From the NCBI GenBank assembly GCA_963691705.1, contig OY829541.1, positions 38,147,661 through 38,211,660 on the forward strand: 64,000 nt of DNA, read 5' to 3'. Position numbers and translations under genes: made by a program. Every line of letters starts with the position of its first letter. Position 1 is the stretch's first letter. The DNA comes from Viola odorata (taxonomy: Eukaryota > Streptophyta > Magnoliopsida > Malpighiales > Violaceae). The notes below the pieces were generated by a model. It was not told where the DNA came from and did no database searches. It was given only the letters and a program-made list of their open reading frames with translations. This document shows positions 22,905-32,139 of the stretch, one piece after another.

Positions 22905-25069
22905 TCATTCCTCTTCGGAGGAAAAGAAAACCTCTTGGCTCTCGTCAATCTCCTTCATTTTTTTGGAGGCATATCTGGCAACCTCAGCAGGATCAACAGC
23001 CCTATCGTGGCACCGATCTGCGAAACCAGCGGCAAAGGCTTGTGCGGTTTTCTTCTTCCACCAAGTCACCTTCGACGAAGTCTTCGTCAAATCAGCATCG
23101 CGAGATGATATTTCTTCAAAAAGAAGGTAATTCTTTTTCCTTTCAGCCACCAACTCAGCTTCCAAAGCTTCCACCTTGGCTTTTCCTTTAGACCTCTCCC
23201 GAGCAAGGTCAGCACGATACTCATGCAGTTCGGCTTGAGTACGTTTCTGGAGTCGCGTTAGCTCTTCCACTTTGGCCAAGGCACCAGGGTCTTGGAACTG
23301 CTTACTGAGGGCCTTGATAAAGTAATGAAGTTCTTGAAAGGCGGCAAATCAGTTATTCATGGCGCGTACACGTTGAATCTCAGGAGGAAGCTGTAGTAGC
23401 ATATTCTCATCCTCAAAGGAACGGAACATCTCGCAGGCTAAGATAGTCGTGGGCTGGTCCCGCGACAGGGGGTCTAATACACCTAAGGCACGGAACCCCT
23501 CAGTCCCAAATTTTGATAAATTTAGTTGATGAGAAAGGGCTCCTTGGGGCCCATCAGGAGAGAGATTAGCAACAAAGGAAGGGGTAGAATTACCGTCCGA
23601 ACCGCCAATATCTCGAATTGAAGTAAGGAACAACGGACAAGGAGACCTTGGCGAAAAGCTAAAAGAGCCAGTACTACCCTGGACTGGCGACACCACGTCA
23701 GGAATGAAGGAACCAATGGGCAAGTGAGGAGGCTCCATGACGGGAGTAAAGTATGCCGCGGACGGCGATGTCATCACAGTAGTGAAACCCCGTTGGGGTG
23801 AGATGATCCTGGAGTCGAGGAGGTGTCGCCCAGTGGCGCAGTAACCTTTCCAGTAGCATCAGGAGAAGCGGTAGCGTGAGGAGCGACAGGAGTTGTGACA
23901 TCAGCAGGGGTGGGCTGAACAGCCATCTTTGCCACCCGAGTCTCGCTCTCCTCCCTTAGTCTCTTTCGTTGAGCTGCGGAGGCTGGGCAGAGACTCAACT
24001 CTGTATCCATGTCCTCCATATCCTCGGCCCCGTAAGAAAAAATCTTTATCTCAGTTAGTGGCGAGCTAGAGCTGGATCCTCTCTTCCGAGTTGGCAACCA
24101 ATTCTCCACGAAGCGAGAAGCATGAGTAGAAGTACCGCTCTCCCTTGGAAGTGTCATGTTTGAAGCTCTTTTCTTTATGGGCATGTAGTGGTCAGCCTGA
24201 GTCCCAGCAGAAGCGGAAGGAACTGTCGTGGGAGACGGTATAACCGTCGGAGGAGCGTCACCCTTGGAAAGTAGACGAGCGGCAGTCTCTCCTGCGAAAA
24301 TTTATGTTAGTAAACGAGGGACAAGTAAGATAACGACATAACCTAAAAAACTCACCTATGGTGCACTCAGACAAAGGCCTATACAAGGCAAAGTTTCGAA
24401 TTTGGAAGGACGACTCCATTTCCAGCAAGGCGTTGGCCTGATTTAACTCTTCCCTAGACAGAGGTACTGGCTTCACCCAATCAACAACATCCAAGTAAAA
24501 ATCAGAATGCCGCAGACGAGAGGGCAATTCGACAATGAAGAAATCGCTCTTCCAGTCTTCGACGTTTTCCTCAAACCCTTGAAATCTTCGCCAGAAAGGC
24601 TCAACAAGGGCATCACCCCACCTCGGGGTAATATCAACCAAGCCGTTGCGACAGACTAAAGTCAAAAACTTGCGAAACAAAGCGACAAAAGGAACGAGAA
24701 TATCTTTCAACTCACAAGCGCGGAGGAAATCATAGATGCCACTCCACGAGGCAGGGGTGATCTGTGCAGGGTTAAGCCCATCTCACGCAATATGCTCTCT
24801 AGTGTGTCATGAATAGGGAGGCGGAACCCGTATTGAAACATCTTAAAATAAAGTATCCTACGAGTCCCCAAAAGCCTGCTGTGGAGCCTCGTAGTGATAT
24901 TAGGAATAGTGGTGCTATAACCATTGGGGAAAGTAATGTTATTGCCCTCTAACTCGAGGTGCAAAATAGTGGGGCAGGTAAAGATGCTAGGGGTGTTTTC
25001 GATCTCAGGATCTAGAAAGACTACCCCGGGATTAACCAGAGAGTTGGACTGAGATCTTGTGCGAGGCAT
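22905..25069 (-). pseudogene. Antisense ORF B of element 2 (diverged paralogue of ORF A, with an intron)
   Basis: Starts at ATG 25069 (MPRTRSQSNS). The early region (RILYFKMFQYGFRLPI) parallels the RILYAKMFNYGFKLPL of ORF A, and DITPRWGDALVEPFWRRF parallels ISPRYDVDSLKPFTWKLL. A and B are therefore ancient duplicates within the element. The frame shifts near 24710. An intron 24292-24355 (64 nt, GTGAGT...TCGCAG) separates the domain part from a Ser/Pro/Thr-rich linker (24184-23774). A stop or frameshift near 23340 precedes the coiled-coil tail (23279-22905, WWKKKT motif), which is shared with 1-510 of element 1. A weak TATA-like TTTTAAATT lies about 140 bp upstream. Function unknown. Confidence 0.72.
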
Positions 25070-25573
25070 GACAGATAAGTAGCAAAGGAAAATCAAAGCA
25101 AGATTGAGCAGAATACCTTGAGAAAGAAGACCGAAATGAATAGGTGGATCGTCTGGATACGAACGAGAGAATTTCCTCGGAGCGGTTGAGAAAGTGAAGA
25201 GAGATGCGGAATTTAAAAGGAGAAGTAAAAGGGTAGAAAGAAGGAGCAAATTTCCTTTTAAAAGTGACGGTTGGAAATCAGACAGCCAGGCGGCCCGTTG
25301 CAGCAAGACACGTGTAAAATAAATACGACACGTGGAACACGTGGAAAGACTCTGACAGAAACTTAAAGTCAAGCACTCGCCTCGATCCTCGCAAAGGAAG
25401 AATCGTGAATTACAAGAAGTTAAAAAAGAAGGTTGAATGAAGCGATAACTAGCTGGCTAGCGTCAGTTACCCTATGAAACAGTGCAGTGCAGAGGTAAAG
25501 AAGGGAAAGCAAAATATTATATTTATTCATTTAAAAGGCCAGCGACATCTACAATAAGCGCGACACACGGGTG
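25070..25573. other. Spacer between antisense ORFs B and C
   Basis: Contains the presumed upstream region of ORF B (weak TATA-like sequence near 25210) and the 3' flank of ORF C. No other feature is seen. Confidence 0.4.
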
Positions 25574-26062
25574 TCAATCCTCGTTAGCCCAGTCCATGTC
25601 ATAGCAATAATCGTAGTCCTCTGGAGACGATGGCAACCCACTGTTATAGGGAGGAAAAGGTTCGTCAATCCTGCAGGGCCTTCGGCCGGGCGTAAGCACA
25701 GGGCTCGTCGCGAGAGTGGCCTCCTCTGTCGAAGCGACACGGGAACCCTTCCTCATAGTAAATGCTACCGGCCTCGAGTTAGTGTTCTGAGTAGAGACTC
25801 TCTCCTCTGAAGGAGGACAAGGGGCAGACAATGATGCTTCATCGCCTTTCTGCAGTGCGAGGTAGTGAGGCTCATACTCGGCAAAGAAAGATTCAAAGGT
25901 TTTCTTCTTCATTTTCCTCGCATCCTTGCAACCTCGGCGTTTGGCAGGGCACTGGGCAGGTCTCCATGGAGGTGAGGAAGGAGGGTTATCGGAATCTGGT
26001 GAAGTTGGAGGAGTCGGGGGAGAGTCACGAGTAGCAGTATACAAAAAACGTGAGTCAGCCAT
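25574..26062 (-). CDS. Antisense ORF C of element 2: intact 162-residue protein, basic centre and acidic aromatic tail
   Basis: An uninterrupted reading frame from ATG 26062 (MADSRFLYTA) to a stop at 25574. It is the only antisense frame of this element without any break. Residues about 13-38 are Pro/Ser/Asp-rich. Residues about 41-54 hold a basic run (AKRRGCKDARKMKKK) that could be a nuclear localisation signal, followed by FESFFAEYEPHY. The last 20 residues are acidic and aromatic (PEDYDYCYDMDWANED), resembling an activation-type tail by composition only. A TATA box lies 71 bp upstream. I do not recognise the family. It is separate from A and B and has no transmembrane segment or signal peptide. 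The neighbouring gag-pol has at least ten stops, which makes an intact frame here notable. Confidence 0.65.
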   Translation of the reverse strand: MADSRFLYTATRDSPPTPPTSPDSDNPPSSPPWRPAQCPAKRRGCKDARKMKKKTFESFFAEYEPHYLALQKGDEASLSAPCPPSEERVSTQNTNSRPVAFTMRKGSRVASTEEATLATSPVLTPGRRPCRIDEPFPPYNSGLPSSPEDYDYCYDMDWANED

Positions 26063-26132
26063 AAGAATATCTACAATAGTAAGAAAGAAAAGAGAAGAAG
26101 AGGGATGAACAGGGAAAGGGAAAAGAGCCCCA

Positions 26133-26140
26133 TTATATAG
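26133..26140 (-). promoter_or_regulatory. TATA box of antisense ORF C
   Basis: On the minus strand GGCTATATAATGGGGC lies 71-78 bp upstream of the ORF C start, a normal plant TATA-to-ATG distance. Confidence 0.6.
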
Positions 26141-26599
26141 CCAAGGCAGGGAGGTGCTTCTGCCTTTTTGCGCGTTTTCGAGGATAATCAATGCGATCAG
26201 ATGCAACGACCATTGGGGGAAAGATCTGATTTCATAATTACAACTGCTGAAAATCTGCGCCAACCAAAAGGCACCGAGATCGTTGCCCAATCCGTTAGCA
26301 CTGAAGAAACGGCGCAAAATAAATTCGAAGTTGTTGGGACTGGGGAGACAAGTTCGTTAGTATGTACCGGTCAAGCAGACGAAAAGGTGCGAGATTCCGA
26401 GGGACGCTAAACACACAGTTAATGGGTGCAGAGGTTATTTTTCAAGCAAGATAGCCTACGTGGAAGAAAAATATCGGCAGCGCGGCAATCTAACGAGAAA
26501 AAACATTTTATTTATTTAAAGGGCCTAACAGCCCAAGATTACAAAAGGCAGTGCCAAGAGAAACACAAAGAGGCCTAGCCGAAAGGTCCCCACTGCGGG

Positions 26600-26986
26600 T
26601 CAGGCATTCGACCCAGCGTCGTCATCCTCCCACTCCAGGAAGGGAATATCCCTCAGGGCATCCGCCAGAGTGGTCAGTTCGGAAGAATAAGCCCTCATGC
26701 CCTTCAAGCAGCACCCCAGCAGATCCTTCCTATGCTGCAGCATAGCCACAAGTAGCTGAATCTGAGAGACAGCCACTGACAACTTCACCGGTTTCTCCAC
26801 AGGGCTGAAGTCCTCCATGGTGACAGCAGTCTGCCTAGCCTACAGGGGAGTCAGCATCCCCTGGAGTTCCAAGATATCCTCCGAAGTCTTGGTACTCAGC
26901 GCACCCAGGAAATCAATGTCCGCCTGGGTCAGGTTCCTCAGGGTGTGAGTTTTGGAAAGCATAAAATTTTTGGTAACCTCGTCCAT
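26600..26986 (-). pseudogene. Antisense ORF D of element 2 (128 residues, one internal stop)
   Basis: From ATG 26986 (MDEVTKNFML) the frame runs to a stop at 26600 and is broken only by TAG 26840-26842, which one C-to-T change from CAG would explain. The sequence is leucine-rich and helical (SQIQLLVAMLQHRKDLLGCC) and ends in an acidic EWEDDDAGSNA tail. A TATA box lies about 60 bp upstream. No family is recognised. It is the outermost member of the antisense set, about 210 bp from the 3' LTR. Confidence 0.55.
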
Positions 26987-27046
26987 TGTATGAAGAGAGA
27001 TGAAGAAAGTTGAGAAAGTTGTGAAAACAAGTGCAGAAAAAAGGCC

Positions 27047-27055
27047 TATTTATAG
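27047..27055 (-). promoter_or_regulatory. TATA box of antisense ORF D
   Basis: On the minus strand GTCTATAAATAGGCC lies 61-69 bp before the ORF D start. It is close to the plant consensus TATAAATA. Confidence 0.65.
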
Positions 27056-27199
27056 ACACAGGAAAAAGGAGAGGCGTCCTAAAAAGACGCGCGTATCGGC
27101 TGTTGAGCCCTCATTAATGCAGAAACCACTGAAGAGGCAAGACTGAAGAAGAGGTAGTAGCCCTTGGTAAACACTCGGGCTCGTTTTCAGTTGGGCTTA

Positions 27200-27713
27200 T
27201 GAAAACCATTGGCATCACTGTAGCGGCATCTCCGCCATCCTACCTGGCTGCCCGGTCAGAACACTGTACCTACCAAGGGAGGCACAACACTGTTCCTACC
27301 GCCCTTAGCCTGGCGGCCGACCCTGGGATGGTCGACATCAGCGGGGGGGCTCTCACGCGACATCCGTACGGCGACATCCCATCCCAGGTCACGTATGACG
27401 TCACCCCGTATGACGTCACCCCGCATGACATCATTTCCTACCACTCCAACGACACCTACCAGGGATAACTCCTACCCCCTGTCGGTACATTCCTTCCTTT
27501 AGCTATAAATACCTCCAGCCTTTCAGACAAGAAGGTAAGCCTAAGACAGCGTGTTGAACCCCTGCCATTTTTACCACTCATACTGACTTAGGCATCGGAG
27601 TGTTTACGTCGGAGACCCCCTCCGACGCTTTGCAGGTCACGAAGGCCCCGGAACAATCTTCCCGACCAGACCCCGTAGGCCGATCCTGCTCAGCAAACCT
27701 CGGACTCTTATCA
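27200..27713 (+). repeat. 3' LTR of element 2
   Basis: 514 bp, TGAAAACC...CTTATCA. It aligns with 12168-12680 along the whole length, with about 17 substitutions and one extra G in the G-run. The TGACGTCA units (27394-27433) and TATA box are kept. It is followed directly by the AAAAT duplication. Confidence 0.92.
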
Positions 27714-27846
27714 AAAATAATATTAAAAAAATGAATAAAGCTGATCAAGGTGGGTTCGCGGCAGCAAAAATAATATTTAAAAAATAAAAAAACTGGTCAA
27801 GGAGGGTCCGCGACAACAAAAATAATATTTTAAAAATGAAAAAAAT
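27714..27846. repeat. About 52-bp tandem repeat into which element 2 inserted
   Basis: 27714-27718 is the right AAAAT duplication. Two and a half units follow with the shared core 'CTGGTCAAGG.GGGTCCGCG.CAACAAAAATAATATTT' (about 27725-27780 and 27781-27832). Half a unit of the same repeat (AAAAATGAATAAAGCTGGTC...GGGTCCGCG) stands left of the 5' LTR at 12126-12159, so the retrotransposon landed inside this small array. Confidence 0.7.
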
Positions 27847-27929
27847 TACTCTTTGCATAGGGCGTCAGTTATTTTTGGACTATAGTTTTAGGCCCAAAAC
27901 GTCAATTAATAATTGACGGAGGGAGTAAT
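27847..27929. mobile_element. Short Stowaway-like MITE remnant
   Basis: The right end reads GACGGAGGGAGTA, the reverse of the Stowaway signature TACTCCCTCCGTC. The left end is a degenerate inverted copy, with GCGTCAGTTATTTTTGGAC facing ...CCAAAACGTCAATTA. It is about 83 bp and AT-rich inside. Confidence 0.55.
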
Positions 27930-28366
27930 TAATATGTACATTTGAGATGGTTATATGTCAAATTGCCCATTTCTATAGTAAAAGTATTGTAGAAATATTT
28001 CGAGTTTAAGTCTCCTTATCAACATTTTTATATATATCAAACAAATAACCATTTGTCTAATTCTTTTTTTTTTTAATGTATAAATTATTTTTGCAACATA
28101 AATTTACCATTACTATATTTTTTTTCACTGTATAAATTATTATAACTCTTTAAACAATAGTGTTTATATAACTATTTTTGCTTGTACATTTTTTTTAACA
28201 TGTAGTAATAATTTTTTTTTTTTTTTTTTTGCTAGTTAAAATAAATTTATTCTTACAATATACTATTTATTCTCTCATATTCGTTGTTCATTTTATTATC
28301 AATTTTTCTATCATTTTTATCATCTCTTACTCTCTTTTTTTCTATTTCTTCCACTTTTCACTTTCT
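27930..28366. other. AT-rich intergenic sequence
   Basis: Runs of T (for example 28210-28230) and no convincing reading frame or repeat structure. Confidence 0.5.
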
Positions 28367-29635
28367 GTACTTTAATGTTTTGTTTAATTACCCTCCTGCA
28401 CTAATTGTTTGTTTAATAACCCCTATACTCAATTTCTTTTTTGTTTAATTACCTCCTGTCGTTACGGAATGTTAATGTGTCACATTTTTCATTTAAAAAA
28501 ATCGCACGTCAGCACAATTTTGCTACGTCAGCGTGAGTAATACCACGTAATTATATCCATATCAGAAAATAATTTACAAAAATGAATATTTATAAAAAAT
28601 AAACCTAGAAATTAGAAAAATAAAAAATAAAAACACCATCTTCCTCCTCCTTCAAACACCATCTTCTTCCTCCTTCCCCTATCTGTCAGATGAAGACAGT
28701 TAGAAAAGAATAAAGAAGCATCAAATCAATTATCCAAGGAAAATGCCAACGAGATAAATCAATTTCATCTTTTTATTAAAACCCTCATCCAAAAAGTTGC
28801 AATCTTTCGACTCATAGGGTATGTCTCATTCTCATCCCGCACCCAATCTCCATCAAACACATCACACCCATCACCCTTTTTACTCAAAAACTCCACCTTT
28901 TTTCTCTAAACCGACCCATTAACTTGTAACCAAACAGCAACTGAAGCTTCTTCAAAAATAAAAACACCATCTTCTTCCTTACTACTATCACCACTACCAC
29001 TACTCCAGCTCTTATATCTTCTCCACCGGCCGCGACGCCCGTCGCTGCTCCTCTGACCCCGATGGTGCCTTTCTTAACTTGATTTAGGGTTTATAATAAA
29101 TTACATTATTCGTCTTTAACGTGTGCTTGGGATGCAATGCACACCCAAATCTAGTACTTTAGAAGCAAGATCTAACGTTTTTTGTTATGGTAAAAATGGT
29201 CAAGACCGATTTACGTTTCCTAAATTGGACACAATTAATTGCTTAGTTTTTGCGTGTTTGTTGTTGAAACCTGTTCTTGTCTTGCCATTGTGTTTTGTCG
29301 GTGATTTACGCAATCTGTACAGTATGTGTTGCTTGGGGGTGTACGCGGCATTTTAGAGAGAGAAAGGAGATAGATAGGGGAAGGAGGAAGAAATGGTGTT
29401 TTTATTTTTTTAGTTTTCTAATTTTTAGGTCTTTTTTATAAATATTTATTTTTGTAAAATTATTTTCTTATATGGATATACTTACCTGACATCACTCACG
29501 CTGACGTGATAAAATTGTATTAATGTGGTAATTATTTTTAACGAAAAATGTGACACATCAATGAAGTAATTAAATAAAAAAGACTAAATACATAAGTCAT
29601 TAAACAAATAATTAGTATAAAGTATTTTAATTCAT
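28367..29635. mobile_element. Non-autonomous element with long inverted repeats (MULE-like)
   Basis: The left arm (about 28367-28690) and right arm (about 29370-29635) are inverted copies of each other with indels. For example ATGTGTCACATTTTTC, TACGTCAGCGTGAGT and AAAACACCATCTTC-like blocks on the left face their reverse complements on the right. The 0.7-kb centre encodes no recognised protein. Long TIRs without transposase suggest a Mutator-like or foldback element. I could not fix the outer ends or a target duplication. Confidence 0.6.
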
Positions 29636-29690
29636 TATTTATACACAATCACCACAACTGTTATCATCACCCATCAACAACCCTCTAAAC

Positions 29691-30540
29691 CAGGCACGGA
29701 TCCAGCCCAGGCGAGGGTGGGCAAGCGCCCACCCTGGGCTGGATGAAAAAAAAATTCTATTGGATGCAGAAGTGCTCGATACAAATACTCTTGAGCATTT
29801 GTTCAATTTTTCGTTCATCTCGCTTGCTTTCCCTTTAAAATACTCTAATTTTTTTTTTTCGTTCAGCTCGTTATTTAGTGACGGATTCAAATACTCTTAA
29901 GCATTTGTTCAATTTTTCGTTCAGCTCGCTTGTTTTCCCTTTATAATACTCTAAAAAAAAATTTGTTCAGCTCGTTATTTAGTAACGGATTCAAATACTC
30001 TTAAGCATTTATTCAATTTTTCGTTCAGCTCGCTTGTTTTCCCTTTAAAATACTCTTAAAAAAAATCGTTCAGCTCGTTATTTAGTGACGGATATAAATA
30101 CTCTTAAGCATTTGTTCAATTTTTCGTTCAGCTCGCTTGCTTTCCCTTTAAAATACTCTAAAAAAAAATTCGTTCAGCTCGTTATTTAGTGATGGATACA
30201 AATACTCTTAAGCATTTGTTCAATTTTTCGTTCAACTCGCTTGCTTTCCCTTTAAAATACTCTAAAAAAAAATTCGTTCAGCTCGTTATTTAGTGATGGA
30301 TACAAATACTCTTAAGCATTTGTTCAATTTTTCGTTCAGCTCGTTTGTTTTCCCTTTAAAATACTCTTAAAAAAAATCGTTCAGCTCGTTATTTAGTGAC
30401 GGATACAAATACTCTTAAGCATTTGTTCAATTTTTTGTCCAGCTCGTTTGCTTTCCCTTTAAAATACTCTTTAAAAAAAAATCGGGGGCCCTGCCCCCAA
30501 ACCCCCGCCCCCCTGAAAATAATTCCTGGATCCGTCCCTG
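29691..30540. mobile_element. hAT-type non-autonomous element with 8-bp TSD and internal tandem repeats
   Basis: The ends are inverted: CAGGCACGGATCCAG at 29691 and CTGGATCCGTCCCTG ending at 30540. The flanks 29683-29690 and 30541-30548 are both CTCTAAAC, a perfect 8-bp duplication, which is the hAT-superfamily size. There is no transposase. Subterminal parts are GC-rich: the left has an inverted GGGTGGGCAAGCGCCCACCC, the right has GGGGGCCCTGCCCCC. The inside is a tandem array. Confidence 0.85.
29780..30480. repeat. Seven tandem ~103-bp repeats inside the hAT element
   Basis: Units start near 29780, 29888, 29991, 30095, 30199, 30303 and 30407. Each reads roughly ACTCTTAAGCATTTGTTC...CGTTCAGCTCG...TTTCCCTTTAAAATACTC, an A- or T-run, then CGTTCAGCTCGTTATTTAG. 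Units differ by a few substitutions, mostly in the A/T run. Confidence 0.88.
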
Positions 30541-30548
30541 CTCTAAAC

Positions 30549-32139
30549 GCCACCATCAACCATAGATCCTCCATCCATAAGCCATCATCCATAAATCCAA
30601 AATTCAAAATCAACTCAACTAATTATCTACTCACCATAATCATTCATAAATGCAAGATTCAAATCAATAATACCTTTTAATTATTATACTCATGGATTAT
30701 GCATTCCCAGATCTAGAAGAAAAATAAAAGTTGGTTTTCTCCCCCGCCCAGATACATAGCCGCCCTCCTCAACCGAAATCTCTTCCGTACAACAATAAAT
30801 CAATCCTACAATTGACCAACCAATCAAGTGGTTAGAGAACTGATGGTGGAAGAGAGAGGTGCACAGCAGCAAGAGAATGGTAGTTGGTGTTGGTGGGAGA
30901 AAAGTTAAATCGTTAAGGAGAAAGGGTAGAGAATGCAGAGATGAGAAGAGTGTGTTAAGAGAATGAAGAGATGAGAAGATTGTGTTAAGAGAATGAAGAC
31001 GTGCAAAACATAGTCATAACCACCACCATCGACCACCGATTACAGGCATCACCACCCCCATCAACCACCGCATACATACAAACCACCGCACCAGCTTCCT
31101 CTTTATACCCAATTGAACCAGATCTGGTGACAACTATCTCTATCCTCGGAGACGTGGCATGGCGTGGCATATGCAGTGTGGTGGCAGGGTCGTGGTTGGC
31201 GGTGACATTGTGGTGGTGGTTGATGGTTAGCAAGGAAGAGGAGGGTGGAATGGAGGAAGATGAAGATATGTTGAAATTAATTAAAAATAGAATTAAATCC
31301 ACTGGAATAAATTAAATTTTTCTTCAACGGACGTGGGGCAATTTAGTAAATAAAATTAAAATATTTAAAATTAACGGAGTTTGTCTTCATCATTATTTTT
31401 TTAACAGTTGAGATTATATTAAACTAACGGATAAAAAATTTAGGACCAATAAAAAATAAAAATAAAATTAGAGGCTGACTAAAATAAAATGACAAAAATT
31501 TAAAATCGGGAGTGTATTAACCCGCACGAGGTCTCAAATTTGAATCTAATCAATAAAGAAAATCATGCTAAAAACTCGCCATTCTTTGAAAGCCAACAAA
31601 ACTCGAACGACATTAGTTTCAGTTAACAAAACCTATACTGACTATGTATAAAGCTTATATGATCTAAGAGAACTTGTCAGGCAGGGTTGTAAGAGAGGGA
31701 AGAATAGTAAGCATAATTATCCAAAAATGCCTAATCATCAGCCGCGAATTCCCATCCGTTGAATCAAAATCAACCAAAACAGGTAAAGAAAAATTACTAG
31801 ATAATGACACAGACAACTTCAGTTGATTAGACTGGAGAAAATGATGACCATACACAACTAGAAGTATCAAAACAGTACTGCTCATTTGCATTTTGCTATG
31901 TACAGGCCACTTGACAAAGAACACGGAGTACAACAACTCAGTTGTGTCAAATAAATGAGTAGTACGGTAGTAGTATCATATCTTTGTGCTTAGGAGGGAA
32001 TAAACTAGTACAAGGGTTAGTACTAAAAAAGTTTACAACCTGTTGAGTGATCTATGACAGATGACGTATCATTCAAATTCACACACCAGTCACCACTACT
32101 TCTCTCTTCTAGCAAGACTGCAAACCGGAAATTGCACGG
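30549..32139. other. Intergenic region with probable TE remnants, no gene
   Basis: A short direct duplication (GAGATGAGAAGA.TGTGTTAAGAGAATGAA) lies at about 30938-30996. Overlapping ORFs on both strands at 30985-31315 are low-complexity and not credible. 31310-31510 is AT-rich and looks like the end of an undetermined transposon. The last few hundred bases before 32140 are the presumed 3' UTR of the minus-strand gene. Confidence 0.4.

Larger units (their letters stand above)
12168..27713 (+). mobile_element. Complete Tat-lineage Ty3/gypsy retrotransposon (element 2), 15.5 kb, with four antisense ORFs
   Basis: Both LTRs (TGA...TCA), a primer-binding site, gag-pol and an AAAAT duplication are present. 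Between pol (ends 18710) and the 3' LTR (27200) lie 8.5 kb holding a tandem-repeat spacer and four minus-strand ORFs: A 19901-22241, B 22905-25069, C 25574-26062, D 26600-26986. By hand alignment the LTRs differ at about 17 substitutions and one 1-base indel in 513 positions, about 3.3%. At an assumed 1.3e-8 substitutions per site per year this is roughly 1.3 million years. Immediately before the 3' LTR there is no clear purine tract; the nearest is about 45 bp upstream. gag-pol is riddled with stops, so this copy is not autonomous. Confidence 0.93.

Noticed and set aside
22650..23108. 152-codon plus-strand ORF
   Set aside because: Overlaps the end of antisense ORF B and has no counterpart in element 1; taken as a chance frame.
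30985..31315. Overlapping 104-105-codon ORFs on opposite strands
   Set aside because: Low-complexity CAC/GTG-rich DNA, no domain, no splice context, within transposon debris.
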